Shown here: one piece after another, positions 47,760 to 60,020 of the stretch
How the letters are laid out: each line of letters starts with the position of its first letter
How positions within the stretch are numbered: position 1 is the stretch's first letter
Assembly: GCF_927904885.1 (NCBI RefSeq)
Contig: NZ_CAKMNW010000010.1
Location: 43,676 to 107,675, forward strand
Reading direction: 5' to 3'
Length of the DNA stretch: 64,000 nt
Origin: Candidatus Nitrotoga sp. M5
GTDB taxonomy: Bacteria; Pseudomonadota; Gammaproteobacteria; Burkholderiales; Gallionellaceae
Notes under the pieces: generated by a model
What the model was told of the DNA's origin: nothing
Seen by the model: only the letters and a program-made list of their open reading frames with translations
The model's database searches: none
Position numbers and translations under genes: made by a program

Positions 47760-47844
47760 GCCGATGTGGTGAAATTGGTAGACACGCTAGCTTGAGGGGC
47801 TAGTGGCGAAAGCTGTAGCAGTTCGAGTCTGCTCATCGGCACCA
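47760..47844 (+). tRNA. tRNA-Leu (anticodon GAG)
   Basis: Cloverleaf: acceptor GCCGATG pairs with CATCGGC; D-arm region GGTGAAATTGGTAGACAC; anticodon stem CTAGC/GCTAG with loop TTGAGGG, anticodon GAG; long variable arm typical of class II tRNA; T-loop GTTCGAGTC. The CCA end is encoded. Confidence 0.95.
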
Positions 47845-47936
47845 AATACTCATTTCTGAGCTCTGGTTAACTAAGCTAGAAATGCATTCCGTGCGTCAAA
47901 TTTGTATGACGTCAAATGTATGGGGGAGAGGCTCAG

Positions 47937-48293
47937 ATGTTGGAAAACTATTTTCCGATCTTGTTATTCATACTCGTTGCGCTTGCGATGGGTGTAGCGC
48001 CTTTGCTGTTAGGCTGGCTAGCTGCGCCTAATCGTCCAGACAACGCAAAGCTCGCGCCTTACGAGTGTGGCTTTGGGGCATTTGAAGACGCGCGAATGAA
48101 ATTCGACGTGCGTTATTATCTCGTTGCTATCCTGTTTATCTTGTTCGATCTAGAGATCGCGTTCATGTTTCCTTGGGCAGTGGTACTGAAGGAAATCGGC
48201 ATGTTTGGTTACGTTTCTATGTTAGTTTTCTTGGCTATCCTCGTAGTCGGATTTATTTACGAGTGGAAAAAGGGCGCTTTGGAATGGGAATAG
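47937..48293 (+). CDS. nuoA: NADH-quinone oxidoreductase subunit A
   Basis: 118 residues from the ATG at 47937, with GGGGGAGAG upstream; an in-frame ATG seven codons earlier is less likely. Three TM helices and the conserved loop [20 protein letters not shown]. First of fourteen complex I genes in the standard A-N order. Its 3' end overlaps nuoB. Confidence 0.96.
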   Translation: MLENYFPILLFILVALAMGVAPLLLGWLAAPNRPDNAKLAPYECGFGAFEDARMKFDVRYYLVAILFILFDLEIAFMFPWAVVLKEIGMFGYVSMLVFLAILVVGFIYEWKKGALEWE

Positions 48294-48760
48294 AAGGAGT
48301 TCTGGAAAAGGGCATCGTTACCACGTCATTGGATGTCCTAATCAATTACGCACGCACTGGTTCTTTGTGGCCAATGACTTTCGGCTTGGCATGCTGCGCG
48401 GTAGAAATGATGCAGGCAGGCGCTTCGCGTTATGATCTGGATCGCTTTGGTATAACGTTCCGCCCCAGCCCGCGCCAGTCTGACGTAATGATAGTGGCAG
48501 GTACACTGTGCAATAAAATGGCGCCAGCGCTTCGCAAGGTGTACGACCAGATGGCAGAACCACGTTGGGTAATCTCTATGGGGTCATGCGCTAATGGCGG
48601 TGGCTACTACCATTACTCCTATTCGGTTGTCCGAGGCTGCGACCGTATTGTGCCTGTAGATATATACGTACCAGGTTGCCCTCCGACAGCTGAAGCACTG
48701 TTGTATGGCATCATCCAATTGCAAAACAAAATCAAACGAACTAACACAATTGCACGTTAA
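48284..48760 (+). CDS. nuoB: NADH-quinone oxidoreductase subunit B
   Basis: 158 residues from the ATG at 48284, which overlaps the nuoA stop; a longer frame from 48173 is a shadow of nuoA. The N2 cluster ligands are in [18 protein letters not shown] and [10 protein letters not shown]. Peripheral subunit at the quinone site. Confidence 0.97.
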   Translation: MGIEGVLEKGIVTTSLDVLINYARTGSLWPMTFGLACCAVEMMQAGASRYDLDRFGITFRPSPRQSDVMIVAGTLCNKMAPALRKVYDQMAEPRWVISMGSCANGGGYYHYSYSVVRGCDRIVPVDIYVPGCPPTAEALLYGIIQLQNKIKRTNTIAR

Positions 48761-48920
48761 GCTTATGTGTAATAGATATGATAAAAGTCACGATGCTATT
48801 GGTTCCCGTTCAAATGAGAGTCTGTTTGTCATTATGGAGTGTGCGGACAGTTCATGCTTTAGATATTCGCGAACTCAAAACACCATCGTTAATTTGATGC
48901 ACACAACACTGGTGTAAAAC

Positions 48921-49562
48921 ATGGCTGCTAATTTAAACGTCTTGACTGATAAATTGAATTCGATTTTCACTAACCAAATAGTTAGTCTGGAAAATACGCT
49001 GAGCGAGCTAACCTTAGTCATTAATGCCATTGACATGTTGGAAATTTTGACGCGCTTGCGAGACGATCCTGATTTATGTTTCGAACAAATGATGGATTTG
49101 TGCGGGGTGGATTACTTTACTTATGGAAGTGACGTCTGCGAAGGCGGCGCGTATCTAAAATCCGATTTTGTTCCAGAAGCGTATCCGTCTCGATTTGCCG
49201 TGGTTTATCATCTGTTATCGATAACTCATAACGTCCGCTTACGTGTGCGCGTATTTGCTACAGACAATGACCTGCCTATACTGGGATCAGTGGTGAATAT
49301 CTGGCCATGTGCCAACTGGTATGAGCGCGAGGCATTCGATTTGTATGGCATTGTGTTTACAGGTCATCCAGATTTACGTCGCCTTCTCACCGATTACGGA
49401 TTTGTTGGCAACCCTTTCCGCAAAGATTTTCCATTGTCAGGTCACGTTGAAATGCGCTATGACCCAGAACAACAGCGCGTGATTTATCAACCGGTGGTGA
49501 TTGAACCGCGTGAACTTGTTCCCCGTATCATTCGTGAAAACAATTACGGGGGGGTGAAATGA
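48921..49562 (+). CDS. nuoC: NADH-quinone oxidoreductase subunit C
   Basis: 213 residues. [19 protein letters not shown] and [20 protein letters not shown] are the NuoC signatures. nuoC and nuoD are separate here. A 160-bp gap with no ORF precedes it and the ribosome site is weak, which is loose for a nuo operon. Confidence 0.96.
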   Translation: MAANLNVLTDKLNSIFTNQIVSLENTLSELTLVINAIDMLEILTRLRDDPDLCFEQMMDLCGVDYFTYGSDVCEGGAYLKSDFVPEAYPSRFAVVYHLLSITHNVRLRVRVFATDNDLPILGSVVNIWPCANWYEREAFDLYGIVFTGHPDLRRLLTDYGFVGNPFRKDFPLSGHVEMRYDPEQQRVIYQPVVIEPRELVPRIIRENNYGGVK

Positions 49563-49667
49563 AAGTCAGAGCCTTGAACAACAGCGACTTGGGCACACCA
49601 ATAACCACATTACCAAGAATTATGCAGACCTCTGCTTTCTTGGGCAACATGGGCGAAGGCTTTTACC

Positions 49668-50921
49668 ATGGCTGAAATAAAAAATTACACCATGAACTTT
49701 GGGCCGCAGCACCCATCCGCACATGGCGTGTTGCGCTTGGTTCTGGAGCTAGACGGTGAAGTAATTGAGCGCGCTGATCCACATATTGGCTTGCTTCATC
49801 GCGGTACAGAGAAACTGGCTGAGCATAAGACGTATCTGCAATCGCTACCTTATATGGATCGTCTCGACTACGTGTCGATGATGTGCAACGAGCATGCCTA
49901 CGTCATGGCCATCGAAAAACTGCTTGCTCTCGAAGTTCCACTGAGAGCTCAGTATATTCGGGTAATGTTCGATGAAATCACCCGAATTATGAATCATCTG
50001 CTGTGGCTTGGAGCGCATGCGCTGGATATTGGCGCAATGACCGTGTTTTTATATGCTTTCCGTGAACGCGAAGATTTGATGGATGTTTACGAGGCAGTAT
50101 CGGGTGCGCGGTTGCATGCAGCGTATTACCGGCCAGGCGGAGTGTATCGAGATTTACCTGATTCTATGCCTATGTATCAGGCATCCAAGGTTCATAATGC
50201 CAAAGCTGTAAAGAAAATGAATGAGAACCGCGAAGGCTCATTACTTGACTTTATGGAAGATTTTATAACTCGCTTTCCAACCTGTGTGGATGAATACGAG
50301 ACTTTACTGACCGACAACCGAATCTGGAAACAACGTACCGTCGGAATCGGTGTGGTCACCCCGGAACGCGCGCTAGCGCTGGGCTTCAGCGGCGCCATGC
50401 TACGCGGTTCCGGTATTGCTTGGGATTTGCGAAAAAAACAACCTTACGAAGTATATAACCGTTTAGATTTCGATATTCCTGTGGGAGTCGAAGGTGATTG
50501 TTATGATCGATATCTAGTGCGTGTAGAGGAGATGCGCCAGTCAAATCGTATTATCAAGCAATGTATTAGCTGGTTGCGTCAGAACCCCGGTCCAGTAATC
50601 GTAAATAATTTCAAGGTCGCACCTCCAAATCGCGAGTCGATGAAGCAAAATATGGAAGAGCTCATCCACCATTTCAAGCTGTTTACTGAAGGTATGCATA
50701 TTCCATCCGGCGAGGCTTATGCGGCAGTAGAGCATCCTAAAGGTGAATTCGGTATATACATTATTTCCGATGGGGCGAACAAGCCATATCGTTTGAAAAT
50801 TCGAGCTCCCGGTTTTGCACATATCGCTGCGCTGGATGAAATGGCACGTGGCCATATGATTGCTGATGTAGTGGCTATTATTGGTACGCAGGATATAGTT
50901 TTTGGTGAGGTCGACCGCTGA
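49668..50921 (+). CDS. nuoD: NADH-quinone oxidoreductase subunit D
   Basis: 417 residues. [49 protein letters not shown] and the final [17 protein letters not shown] are diagnostic. It forms the quinone pocket with NuoB. It follows nuoC after 105 bp. Confidence 0.97.
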   Translation: MAEIKNYTMNFGPQHPSAHGVLRLVLELDGEVIERADPHIGLLHRGTEKLAEHKTYLQSLPYMDRLDYVSMMCNEHAYVMAIEKLLALEVPLRAQYIRVMFDEITRIMNHLLWLGAHALDIGAMTVFLYAFREREDLMDVYEAVSGARLHAAYYRPGGVYRDLPDSMPMYQASKVHNAKAVKKMNENREGSLLDFMEDFITRFPTCVDEYETLLTDNRIWKQRTVGIGVVTPERALALGFSGAMLRGSGIAWDLRKKQPYEVYNRLDFDIPVGVEGDCYDRYLVRVEEMRQSNRIIKQCISWLRQNPGPVIVNNFKVAPPNRESMKQNMEELIHHFKLFTEGMHIPSGEAYAAVEHPKGEFGIYIISDGANKPYRLKIRAPGFAHIAALDEMARGHMIADVVAIIGTQDIVFGEVDR

Positions 50922-51021
50922 TGAATACCACTAATTATTTTAATTTTTCCTTTCCTGTGAACGCCCCATCAAAAAGCAAAGTTCTCGCTTTTGCGACAAC
51001 GGCATTTTTAGAGGTTTCTTG

Positions 51022-51501
51022 ATGTTATCCGAGCAAGTTCGAGCAAAAACAGACCATGAGCTGAAGAAATATCCGCCCGATCGGAAGCAGTCTGCCGTAA
51101 TGGCTGCGTTACGTTTCGTTCAAGATGAAAAGGGTTGGATCAGCACCGAGGATATGGCCGATGTTGCATCCTATCTCTGCATGCCACAGATAAGTGTATA
51201 CGAGGTAGCGACTTTTTATAACATGTATAACCTCAAGCCTATGGGGCGGCACACGCTTACGGTATGTACCAATCTGTCTTGCCAATTGGTGGGAGCTACT
51301 GAAACATTGAATTATATTAAGAGTAAGCTCGATATCGAAGTTGGCGAAGTAACAGCTGACGGTAAATTTGGTCTGCTCGAAGGCGAATGTCAGAACGTCT
51401 GTGATGAGGCGCCACTATTTATGATCAACAACAAAAAGACATGCGGAAATCTCACCAAAGAAAAAATCGATCAAATCTTGGCGGAATTGGATAAAGAATG
51501 A
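51022..51501 (+). CDS. nuoE: NADH-quinone oxidoreductase subunit E
   Basis: 159 residues from the ATG at 51022, after AGAGG. Four Cys for the [2Fe-2S] cluster lie in CTNLSCQ and [13 protein letters not shown]. Its stop overlaps nuoF (ATGA). Confidence 0.96.
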   Translation: MLSEQVRAKTDHELKKYPPDRKQSAVMAALRFVQDEKGWISTEDMADVASYLCMPQISVYEVATFYNMYNLKPMGRHTLTVCTNLSCQLVGATETLNYIKSKLDIEVGEVTADGKFGLLEGECQNVCDEAPLFMINNKKTCGNLTKEKIDQILAELDKE

Positions 51502-52769
51502 GCACTTCCATTCTTCTTGGTACTATGCATTTCGACCAGCCATGGACTCTGGAAAATTACCTCAAAGTGGGTGGCTATCAAGCGCTGCGCAAAATATTGA
51601 CGGAAAAGATGACGTCCGAGGCTATCATCGCCGAAGTCAAGAGTTCCGGCTTGCGCGGTCGCGGAGGCGCCGGTTTCCCTACTGGCCTGAAATGGAGCTT
51701 TATGCCGCGCAACTACCAGGGAGATAAATATCTGGTGTGCAATTCTGATGAAGGTGAACCGGGCACCTTCAAGGACAGAGATATTATGCGTTTCAACCCG
51801 CACATTCTCATAGAAGGCATGGCTATCGCTGCCTATGCTATGGGAATTAAGGTAGGTTACAACTATGTGCATGGCGAGATTTTTGAGGCCTATGAACGCA
51901 TGGAAGCGGCTGGTGAGGAAGCGCGTGCAATGGGCTATATGGGTAACAATATACTCGGCAGCGACTTCAATTTCGAGCTGCATAATCATCTGGGCTATGG
52001 TGCCTACATTTGTGGCGAAGAAACTGCATTGCTGGAATCAATCGAAGGAAAAAAAGGTCAGCCGCGTTTCAAGCCACCATTTCCCGCAAGTTTTGGTTTA
52101 TATGGCAAACCAACTAACATTAATAACACCGAGACCTTCGCCAGCATTCCTTACATAATTAATAACGGCGGGCAAAACTTCCTGGAACTGGGCAGACCAA
52201 ATAATGGTGGAATTAAATTATTTTCCATTTCCGGCCACGTCAACAAACCTGGAAACTTTGAAGTTCCTCTTGGAACGCCGTTCAAAACATTGTTGGAAAT
52301 GGCCGGTGGTATGCGCGGCGGCCGCAAACTAAAAGCCTGCATACCCGGTGGATCTTCCATGCCAGTTTTACCTGGCGAGATTATGATGGACCTTGATATG
52401 GACTATGATTCCATCGCTAAAGCAGGTTCTATGCTGGGTACCGGTGCAATTATCATCATGGATGACAATACCTGCATGGTGCGCGCACTGGAACGTTTGT
52501 CCTATTTTTATTTTGAAGAGTCATGTGGCCAATGCACGCCGTGTCGTGAAGGCACTGGCTGGTTATACCGAATCATTCACCGTATCGAAAAAGGGGAAGG
52601 GCGTCCGGAGGACTTGGATTTATTGCTTGACCTATGCGAGAACATTGCCGGTCGCACAATTTGTGCACTTGGTGAAGCAGCCGCATGGCCAGTGCAGGGC
52701 TTTCTTAAGCATTTCCGTAGCGAGTTTGAATATCACATCGAGCACAAGCGTTGCTTGGTGCACGACTGA
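51498..52769 (+). CDS. nuoF: NADH-quinone oxidoreductase subunit F
   Basis: 423 residues. NADH and FMN site [33 protein letters not shown], and the [4Fe-4S] ligands [12 protein letters not shown] plus a later Cys. It oxidises NADH. Coupled to nuoE. Confidence 0.97.
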   Translation: MSTSILLGTMHFDQPWTLENYLKVGGYQALRKILTEKMTSEAIIAEVKSSGLRGRGGAGFPTGLKWSFMPRNYQGDKYLVCNSDEGEPGTFKDRDIMRFNPHILIEGMAIAAYAMGIKVGYNYVHGEIFEAYERMEAAGEEARAMGYMGNNILGSDFNFELHNHLGYGAYICGEETALLESIEGKKGQPRFKPPFPASFGLYGKPTNINNTETFASIPYIINNGGQNFLELGRPNNGGIKLFSISGHVNKPGNFEVPLGTPFKTLLEMAGGMRGGRKLKACIPGGSSMPVLPGEIMMDLDMDYDSIAKAGSMLGTGAIIIMDDNTCMVRALERLSYFYFEESCGQCTPCREGTGWLYRIIHRIEKGEGRPEDLDLLLDLCENIAGRTICALGEAAAWPVQGFLKHFRSEFEYHIEHKRCLVHD

Positions 52770-52783
52770 CGGTGAGGTAAGCA

Positions 52784-55141
52784 ATGATCAACATTGAAAT
52801 TGACGGCAAGCACATCAATGTGGAAAACGGATGCTCTGTAATAGAAGCGGCGCATCGGTTGGGAATTGATATCCCCCATTTTTGTTACCATAAGAAATTA
52901 TCCATCGCGGCTAATTGCCGCATGTGTTTGGTGCAGATAGAAAAGGCGCCTAAGCCGCTGCCCGCTTGCGCAACACCAGCAGCCGAAGGTATGAAAGTTT
53001 TTACTGCATCCGAACAAGCTGTAAAAGCGCAAAAAGGCGTAATGGAATTCTTGCTGATCAATCATCCGCTGGATTGCCCCATATGTGATCAAGGCGGGGA
53101 ATGCGAGCTACAGGATTTAGCGGTTGGCTATGGTGGTAGTGCCTCACGTTACAACGAAAAGAAACGCGTCGTATTGCAAAAAGATATCGGCCCATTAGTG
53201 GCTGCAGAAGAGATGAGCCGCTGCATTAACTGTACCCGTTGTGTGCGTTTCGGCATCGAAATTGGTGGCGCTACAGAGCTGGGACAAGCTTTTCGAGGTG
53301 AACACGCGGAAATTATGGCTTTCATGTCCGAGACAGTAGATTCTGAATTGTCTGGAAATATGATAGATCTCTGTCCAGTCGGCGCGCTCACCAGCAAACC
53401 ATTCCGCTATAGTGCCCGAACATGGGAACTATCGCGTCGTAAATCTATTAGTCCGCATGACAGTCTGGGTTCCAACTTGGCGGTACAGGTTAAAAACAAC
53501 CGTGTGATGCGTGTTTTGCCACTAGAGAATGAAGAAATCAATGAATGCTGGCTGTCTGATAAGGATCGTTTTAGCTACGAAGGATTGAACTCAGCTGAAC
53601 GACTGACTAAACCGATGATCAAGCAGGGCGGAAAATGGCTGGAAGTAGAATGGCAAGTCGCTCTTGAATATGTAGCTAACGGTCTGCGTCAAATAACTCA
53701 AGAAGCTGGAGCAGAATACATAGGTGCGTTAGCCACACCCAACTCCACTCTTGAAGAGCTTTATTTATTGCAGAAGCTGACGCGCGGCTTGGGCAGTCAT
53801 AACGTTGATTTCCGTCTGCGGCAATCTGATTTTAGTGCCGACAGCAAGCAGTCTGGCGCACCTTGGCTAGGTATGGCAGTGGCGGATATCAATCATGTTG
53901 ACCGTTTCCTACTAGTGGGCAGTTTTTTGCGCAAAGACCATCCGCTAATGGCATCACGTGTGCGTCAGGCTACAAAGGACGGGGCGCAGGTAAATCTGGT
54001 ACATGCTGCCGATGATGATCTGCTGATGCCAATAGCGAACAAGGAGATTGTCCTACCGACTGAGATGAGCACAGTCTTGGCGCAAGTGTTAAAGGCCTTA
54101 GCTACAGCCAAGCAAGCTACTCTGGACATTAGCGTGCAACAGATTGTGCAATCAGTAACACCGTCAGCTACCGCACAGGCTATGGCTGACAGTCTTGCCA
54201 GCGGTGAGCATGTTGCTGTTCTGCTCGGCAACTTCGCACAGCAGCATCCTCAAGCATCACAACTGCAACTGTTGGCGCAGCACATTGCCGCGCTCTGTGG
54301 AGGAAAATTTGGTTTCTTCGGCGAAGCAGCCAACAGCGTGGGCGGATATTTGGCACAAGCAGTTCCATTCTCCGGTGCTGAAGTGCAGGGTATGAATGCT
54401 TCCGCAATGCTTGACGAGCAGCGCAAGGCTTATATTCTGCTGAATGTCGAAGCGGAACTAGATATGCAGAACCCGCAGCAAGCATTAGCTGCGATGGGTG
54501 CCGCAGATATGGTTGTGGCGATGAGTGCTTATAAACACCATGCTATCAAATACGCCGATGTGTATTTACCAATAACCCCATTTACTGAAACATCAGGCAC
54601 TTTTGTCAGCTCTGAAGGACGTGCGCAGAGCTTCAAAGGCACAGTTCAGCCCTTAGGCGAAGCAAGGCCAGCATGGAAAGTACTCCGCGTCTTGGGAAAC
54701 ATGCTTGATATACCAGGTTTTGATTACAACAACAGTGAAGCTGTTCGAGATGAAATGCTGGTCGGCACAGACCTGCCTGCCAAACTTAGCAATATCTTGC
54801 ATGGCGTGTCAGCGCAAGCTGCATCTGGGGATGTCGCTGGTTTACAGCGCGTTAGCGATGTGCCGATTTATTCCAGTGACGCCATTGTCCGTCGCGCCAC
54901 TTCGCTACAAAAGACTCGAGATGCCGTCACTCCATGTGCGCTGATGCATAGCGTGGAGCTACAGAAGCTCAACCTGCAATCTGGTGAAACAGTCAAATTA
55001 ACACAAGGGAATGGTAGTGCGCGGCTATCTATAACCGCTGATAATAGTCTACCGCATGGTGTTGTGCGCGTGGCTGCGGGCCATGTTGTCACGGCTGAAC
55101 TGGGCGCAATGTTCGGATCTATTATGGTGGAGCGCGCATGA
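52784..55141 (+). CDS. nuoG: NADH-quinone oxidoreductase subunit G
   Basis: 785 residues. N-terminal ferredoxin part: [20 protein letters not shown] [2Fe-2S], [14 protein letters not shown] and [11 protein letters not shown] cluster ligands; then a molybdopterin-oxidoreductase-like C-terminal domain without a bound cofactor. Its stop overlaps nuoH by 4 bp. Confidence 0.96.
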   Translation: MINIEIDGKHINVENGCSVIEAAHRLGIDIPHFCYHKKLSIAANCRMCLVQIEKAPKPLPACATPAAEGMKVFTASEQAVKAQKGVMEFLLINHPLDCPICDQGGECELQDLAVGYGGSASRYNEKKRVVLQKDIGPLVAAEEMSRCINCTRCVRFGIEIGGATELGQAFRGEHAEIMAFMSETVDSELSGNMIDLCPVGALTSKPFRYSARTWELSRRKSISPHDSLGSNLAVQVKNNRVMRVLPLENEEINECWLSDKDRFSYEGLNSAERLTKPMIKQGGKWLEVEWQVALEYVANGLRQITQEAGAEYIGALATPNSTLEELYLLQKLTRGLGSHNVDFRLRQSDFSADSKQSGAPWLGMAVADINHVDRFLLVGSFLRKDHPLMASRVRQATKDGAQVNLVHAADDDLLMPIANKEIVLPTEMSTVLAQVLKALATAKQATLDISVQQIVQSVTPSATAQAMADSLASGEHVAVLLGNFAQQHPQASQLQLLAQHIAALCGGKFGFFGEAANSVGGYLAQAVPFSGAEVQGMNASAMLDEQRKAYILLNVEAELDMQNPQQALAAMGAADMVVAMSAYKHHAIKYADVYLPITPFTETSGTFVSSEGRAQSFKGTVQPLGEARPAWKVLRVLGNMLDIPGFDYNNSEAVRDEMLVGTDLPAKLSNILHGVSAQAASGDVAGLQRVSDVPIYSSDAIVRRATSLQKTRDAVTPCALMHSVELQKLNLQSGETVKLTQGNGSARLSITADNSLPHGVVRVAAGHVVTAELGAMFGSIMVERA

Positions 55142-56178
55142 CGGAACTGCTGCAATACTTAGAGAATCTGCTTGGAGTGGCTTGGCTGCCAATCTGGACG
55201 TTGGTCAAAATTCTGGTTATCGTCGTACCCATCATGCTGACAGTAGCATACCTGACCCTGGCAGAACGCAAGGTGATCGGCTACATGCAGGTGAGAATCG
55301 GTCCTAACCGGGTCGGTTATTTTGGACTGCTGCAACCGCTTGCTGATGGTCTAAAGCTCCTATTCAAAGAAATCATCATTCCGTCTAAATCGAACAAATT
55401 TCTGTTCGTAATCGCGCCCGTCCTTGCACTGATACCTGCTTTGGCGGCTTGGGCAGTGATTCCCTTCTCCGAAGGCATAGTGTTGACGGACATCAATGCT
55501 GGTCTGCTCTATATCCTGGCCATGACATCACTTGGCGTCTACGGCATAATCATCGCGGGATGGGCGTCTAACTCTAAATATGCCTTTATCGGTGCATTGC
55601 GCTCAGCAGCACAGACCGTGTCCTACGAACTACCTATGGGTTTTGCTTTGGTATGCGTGCTAATGGTTTCGCAGAGCATGAATTTGGGCGACATTGTACT
55701 CGGTCAACAAAGCAGTACGGGGCTATTCGGCTGGTATTTCATTCCCTTGTTCCCGATGTTCGTGGTGTATTTTATTTCAGGTGTAGCGGAAACCAATCGT
55801 GCGCCCTTTGACATGGCTGAAGGTGAGTCTGAAATTGTGGCCGGTTTCCACGTAGAGTATTCCGGTATGACGTTTGCGCTCTTTTTCTTGGCTGAATACG
55901 CCAACATGATTTTAATTGCCATACTTACCTCAATTATGTTCCTTGGCGGTTGGCTGCCTCCATTTGACATTGCACCATTTAATTTACTACCGGGAATATT
56001 CTGGCTCCTTGCCAAAACGTCCTTTATTCTGTTTCTGTTTTTATGGTTCCGTGCCACTTTCCCACGATATCGCTATGACCAGTTGATGCGTTTAGGTTGG
56101 AAGGTCTTTATTCCTCTCACGCTGGTCTGGGTAGTGATCATTGGTGGTTGGATGCAAACTCCCTATTGGGTGTGGTAA
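55138..56178 (+). CDS. nuoH: NADH-quinone oxidoreductase subunit H
   Basis: 346 residues, about eight TM helices. [20 protein letters not shown], and the acidic loop [20 protein letters not shown] near the quinone channel. Anchors the peripheral arm. Confidence 0.97.
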   Translation: MTELLQYLENLLGVAWLPIWTLVKILVIVVPIMLTVAYLTLAERKVIGYMQVRIGPNRVGYFGLLQPLADGLKLLFKEIIIPSKSNKFLFVIAPVLALIPALAAWAVIPFSEGIVLTDINAGLLYILAMTSLGVYGIIIAGWASNSKYAFIGALRSAAQTVSYELPMGFALVCVLMVSQSMNLGDIVLGQQSSTGLFGWYFIPLFPMFVVYFISGVAETNRAPFDMAEGESEIVAGFHVEYSGMTFALFFLAEYANMILIAILTSIMFLGGWLPPFDIAPFNLLPGIFWLLAKTSFILFLFLWFRATFPRYRYDQLMRLGWKVFIPLTLVWVVIIGGWMQTPYWVW

Positions 56179-56197
56179 CAGCCAAGGATATAAATCA

Positions 56198-56686
56198 ATG
56201 GAAAAAATTACAAATTTCTTTAAAACATTCTTGCTTGTGGAGTTACTGAAAGGCATGGCCTTGACCGGACGGCATTTTTTCGCGCGTAAGATAACTGTGC
56301 AATTTCCTGAAGAAAAAACGCCGCAAGGCTTTCGTTTTCGTGGCCTGCATGCGCAACGTCGCTATGCTAATGGTGAAGAACGCTGTATTGGCTGCAAATT
56401 ATGCGAAGCAGTATGTCCGGCGCTGGCTATCCATATTGAAACCGAAGAGCGCGCTGATGGTACACGCCGGACTACACGTTATGACATCGATTTGGTCAAG
56501 TGTATTTTTTGCGGACTATGCGAAGAATCTTGCCCCGTGGATGCTATTGTAGAAACGCGAATTCTGGAGTACCACGGTGAGAAGCGCAGCGATTTGTACT
56601 ACACCAAGCCAATGCTGCTGGCAGTGGGCGAGAAACATGAAGCGCAAATCGCCAAGGATAGAGCATCAGACGCAAAATACCGTTAA
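56198..56686 (+). CDS. nuoI: NADH-quinone oxidoreductase subunit I
   Basis: 162 residues from the ATG at 56198 after AAGGA; a longer frame from 56141 runs inside nuoH. Two [4Fe-4S] motifs: [12 protein letters not shown] and [13 protein letters not shown] 168-bp gap follows before nuoJ with no recognisable content. Confidence 0.96.
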   Translation: MEKITNFFKTFLLVELLKGMALTGRHFFARKITVQFPEEKTPQGFRFRGLHAQRRYANGEERCIGCKLCEAVCPALAIHIETEERADGTRRTTRYDIDLVKCIFCGLCEESCPVDAIVETRILEYHGEKRSDLYYTKPMLLAVGEKHEAQIAKDRASDAKYR

Positions 56687-56854
56687 GAGCACCTATAAAT
56701 ATCTGTCGTTTCTGTGGGATGTGTATCCAGCTCGTTATTTAAAAATACTGCTGAAGCCTGCGTCGAATTTGTTTGTCGTCAGCAGGAATACTTATTTCGT
56801 TGACTTAATATAGGTGACCTTCATGGTACCAAACACAGTTAAAGGTTTGAGAAT

Positions 56855-57475
56855 ATGTTGATGAGTTTTGATACATTAGTTTTTTATATGTTTGCCGCGA
56901 TTACCGTGTTTGCCGCGTTGCGCGTCATTACTGCATGCAACCCGGTACATGCGGTACTGTTCTTAGTATTGGCTTTTTGTAGCTCGGCTGGCATCTGGAT
57001 ATTACTCGAAGCAGAGTTCTTGGCAATTACCCTTGTTCTGGTATATGTCGGCGCGGTTATGGTGCTTTTTTTGTTTGTTGTAATGATGCTGGATATCAAT
57101 TTAGAACGGTTACGCGTAGGTTTCTGGAGCTGGTTCCCATTTGGCGCGGCACTGGCTGCCATCATGGTTTTTCAAATGATATGGGTTCTGGGCAGCCGGC
57201 AGACGTCTGAAACTGGTGCACCAGTAATCCAACACGCTGCCGATTACAGCAACACCAAAGAACTGGGACGTTTGATTTACACTGACTATGTTTACCCATT
57301 TGAACTGGCCGCGGTGCTTCTGTTGGTGGCGATTGTAGCTGCCATCGCGCTGACGTTACGTCGTCGTAAAGATTCTAAATCACAGGAACCGAATAAGCAG
57401 GTACTGGTGAAAAAAGCAGACCGACTTCGCATTATATCGGTTGAGGGAGAAGGTAAAGAGGATAGCGCACAGTAG
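56855..57475 (+). CDS. nuoJ: NADH-quinone oxidoreductase subunit J
   Basis: 206 residues, five TM helices: MFAAITVFAALRVITACNPV, then AITLVLVYVGAVMVLFLFVV with the conserved VGAVMVLFLF segment, and a basic C-terminal tail. The start is uncertain between 56855 and an ATG six bases on. A terminator-like hairpin lies just after it. Confidence 0.94.
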   Translation: MLMSFDTLVFYMFAAITVFAALRVITACNPVHAVLFLVLAFCSSAGIWILLEAEFLAITLVLVYVGAVMVLFLFVVMMLDINLERLRVGFWSWFPFGAALAAIMVFQMIWVLGSRQTSETGAPVIQHAADYSNTKELGRLIYTDYVYPFELAAVLLLVAIVAAIALTLRRRKDSKSQEPNKQVLVKKADRLRIISVEGEGKEDSAQ

Positions 57476-57485
57476 TGGGAGAAAT

Positions 57486-57527
57486 AGACCTCTGCATAAT
57501 CGCTGCAGAGGCATGAGTCTTTTTTTT
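57486..57527 (+). terminator. Terminator-like hairpin between nuoJ and nuoK
   Basis: CCTCTGCA and TGCAGAGG form an 8-bp stem (57489-57511), extended by AGA/TCT outside a small bulge, then eight T at 57520-57527. It could attenuate transcription inside the nuo operon. nuoK begins 95 bp further on with its own AAGGAA site. Confidence 0.6.
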
Positions 57528-57621
57528 ACAAAGGGTTGTGTTGAATTTAACCGCCTTGGATGCCTGATAGTCCGTGTACGGCATCTGCCATGCTTACATG
57601 AAGCTTCAATAAGGAAAGCAT

Positions 57622-57933
57622 ATGTTGAACTTGAATTTGTCACATTATTTAGTGTTTGGAGCGATCTTGTTTGCCATTGGCGTGGTGGGCATTTTTCTGA
57701 ACCGCAAGAATATAATTGTTCTATTGATGTCCATTGAATTGATGCTGCTTGCGGTAAACACAAATTTTATCGCCTTTTCACATTATCTGAATGATATATC
57801 CGGGCAAATATTCGTGTTCTTTATCCTCACAGTGGCTGCCGCTGAATCGGCTATCGGTCTAGCGATTCTGATAGTGTTATTTCGTAATCTGCGTACCATT
57901 AACGTGGATGATCTCGGCAGCTTGAAAGGTTAA
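57622..57933 (+). CDS. nuoK: NADH-quinone oxidoreductase subunit K
   Basis: 103 residues, three TM helices with buried Glu in the second and third: [18 protein letters not shown] and [25 protein letters not shown] ribosome site. Mrp-like proton path subunit. Confidence 0.96.
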   Translation: MLNLNLSHYLVFGAILFAIGVVGIFLNRKNIIVLLMSIELMLLAVNTNFIAFSHYLNDISGQIFVFFILTVAAAESAIGLAILIVLFRNLRTINVDDLGSLKG

Positions 57934-57941
57934 CAACGCAA

Positions 57942-59990
57942 ATGAGTACTATGGAAAATCTGTATTTGCTGGTTCCTATGGCTCCTCTGGTTGGCGCGAT
58001 AATTGCCGGATTGTTTGGCAAGCTACTGGGTCGAACATGGACGCATCGCACTACCATCCTGCTGGTGGCTACATCTTTCGTTGCCTCACTGGTAATTTTT
58101 CAAGATGTCATGGCCGGTCATACATTCAACGGAACAGTTTATCAATGGATGACCTCGGGTGATACTCGATTCGAAATTGGTTTTCTGATTGACCGTCTGA
58201 GCGTGATGATGATGCTGGTCGTGACTTTCGTGTCTCTGATGGTACATATCTATACTATAGGTTACATGTCAGAAGACGCTGGTTATCAACGCTTCTTCAG
58301 TTATATATCGTTATTTACTTTCTCCATGCTGATGCTGGTGATGGCCAACAATTTCCTCCAGCTGTTTTTTGGCTGGGAAGCGGTGGGCTTGGTATCCTAT
58401 TTGTTGATTGGCTTTTGGTACACGCGCCCTACTGCGACATACGCAAACCTTAAAGCTTTCTTAGTTAACCGTGTTGGGGATTTCGGTTTTTTACTCGGTA
58501 TTGGATTAGTGCTGATGGTGTTTGGCACATTAGATTATGCTGCAGTGTTTGCCAGTTCGCACCTCTTCGTCAACGACATAGCCCCAATCCCCGGTGTGTC
58601 ATGGAATGTAATTACCGCTATCTGCATCCTGTTGTTCATTGGCGCAATGGGTAAATCGGCGCAGTTCCCCCTGCACGTTTGGCTACCTGACTCGATGGAG
58701 GGTCCAACCCCGATTTCCGCACTAATCCACGCTGCGACTATGGTAACCGCCGGCATATTTATGGTGGCGCGCATGTCGCCGCTGTTTGAACTATCCGATG
58801 CAGCCTTATCCTTTGTTATGGTGATAGGCGCTATTACTGCGCTATTCATGGGCTTCCTCGGCATTATCCAGAACGATATCAAGAGAGTGGTTGCCTATTC
58901 CACGCTTTCACAATTAGGCTATATGACAGTAGCACTTGGGGCTTCTGCTTATTCAGTGGCAATTTTCCATCTAATGACCCACGCATTTTTCAAGGCGTTG
59001 CTTTTCCTCGCCGCTGGTTCAGTGATTATCGCCATGCATCATGTTCAGGACATCCGCCAGATGGGAGGCTTGCGAAAGTATATGCCGATCACTTGGCTCA
59101 CCTTTCTTATCGGTTCACTGGCGTTAATTGGTACGCCACTCCTATCCGGTTTCTATTCCAAGGACAGCATCATCGAAGCCGTAGAGTTGTCGCATCTTCC
59201 CGGATCTGGCTTTGCCTATTTTGCAGTGATGGCAGGTGTTTTCGTTACGGCCTTCTATTCGTTCCGCTTGTATTTCCTGGTGTTTCATGGCGAAGAGCAT
59301 TTCGGTAAAGCTCATGCAGCTGCACATGGCTCTAAAAACACACCTCAAGACGAGCATGCTGACACTCATGACGCTCAGGATGATCACCATCATGGATTAG
59401 CTCCGGGTCAAAAGCCTCGCGAAACATCATGGGTAGTCTGGATGCCATTGGTGTTACTGGCGATCCCATCTATGGTCATTGGTTACCTTACTGTCGAACC
59501 TATGTTGTTTGGCGACTATTTCAAAGGTGCAATTTATATCAACCATGAGTTACATACTTCCATGGAAGAACTGAAGCACGAGTTTCACGGTGCTTGGGCC
59601 ATGACTATGCATGGCCTCACTGCTTTACCATTCTGGCTTGCAGTAGCCGGTGTAGTGACGGCGTGGATTTTTTACCTGAAAATGCCTAGCATTCCTGAGA
59701 TGATCAAGCGTAAATTTAGTTTCATCTATACAGTGCTTGACAACAAATACTATTTCGATCGTTTCAATGATTGGTTCTTTGCGTCCGGTGCACGTATGGC
59801 AAGCCGCTGTTTATGGAAATTTGGCGATATAAAGTTGATTGATGGCCTAATGGTAAACGGAACATCGCGCTTGGTCGGCATGTTCTCCAACGTGTTACGC
59901 CGTATTCAGACCGGTTACATTTACCACTATGCGTTTTACATGATTATCGGAGTATTTCTGCTGCTTTCGATACGCACGTGGTTCGAATAA
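57942..59990 (+). CDS. nuoL: NADH-quinone oxidoreductase subunit L
   Basis: 682 residues, about 16 TM helices and the long C-terminal lateral helix. GWEAVGLVSYLLIGFW, SAQFPLHVWLPDSMEGPTP and HAATMVTAGIFM hold key Glu/Lys/His residues. A His-rich insert near residues 455-490 (DEHADTHDAQDDHHHG) lies on a loop. Confidence 0.96.
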   Translation: MSTMENLYLLVPMAPLVGAIIAGLFGKLLGRTWTHRTTILLVATSFVASLVIFQDVMAGHTFNGTVYQWMTSGDTRFEIGFLIDRLSVMMMLVVTFVSLMVHIYTIGYMSEDAGYQRFFSYISLFTFSMLMLVMANNFLQLFFGWEAVGLVSYLLIGFWYTRPTATYANLKAFLVNRVGDFGFLLGIGLVLMVFGTLDYAAVFASSHLFVNDIAPIPGVSWNVITAICILLFIGAMGKSAQFPLHVWLPDSMEGPTPISALIHAATMVTAGIFMVARMSPLFELSDAALSFVMVIGAITALFMGFLGIIQNDIKRVVAYSTLSQLGYMTVALGASAYSVAIFHLMTHAFFKALLFLAAGSVIIAMHHVQDIRQMGGLRKYMPITWLTFLIGSLALIGTPLLSGFYSKDSIIEAVELSHLPGSGFAYFAVMAGVFVTAFYSFRLYFLVFHGEEHFGKAHAAAHGSKNTPQDEHADTHDAQDDHHHGLAPGQKPRETSWVVWMPLVLLAIPSMVIGYLTVEPMLFGDYFKGAIYINHELHTSMEELKHEFHGAWAMTMHGLTALPFWLAVAGVVTAWIFYLKMPSIPEMIKRKFSFIYTVLDNKYYFDRFNDWFFASGARMASRCLWKFGDIKLIDGLMVNGTSRLVGMFSNVLRRIQTGYIYHYAFYMIIGVFLLLSIRTWFE

Positions 59991-60020
59991 TACGCACAGA
60001 GAGAAACTGAAGGAATAAGC

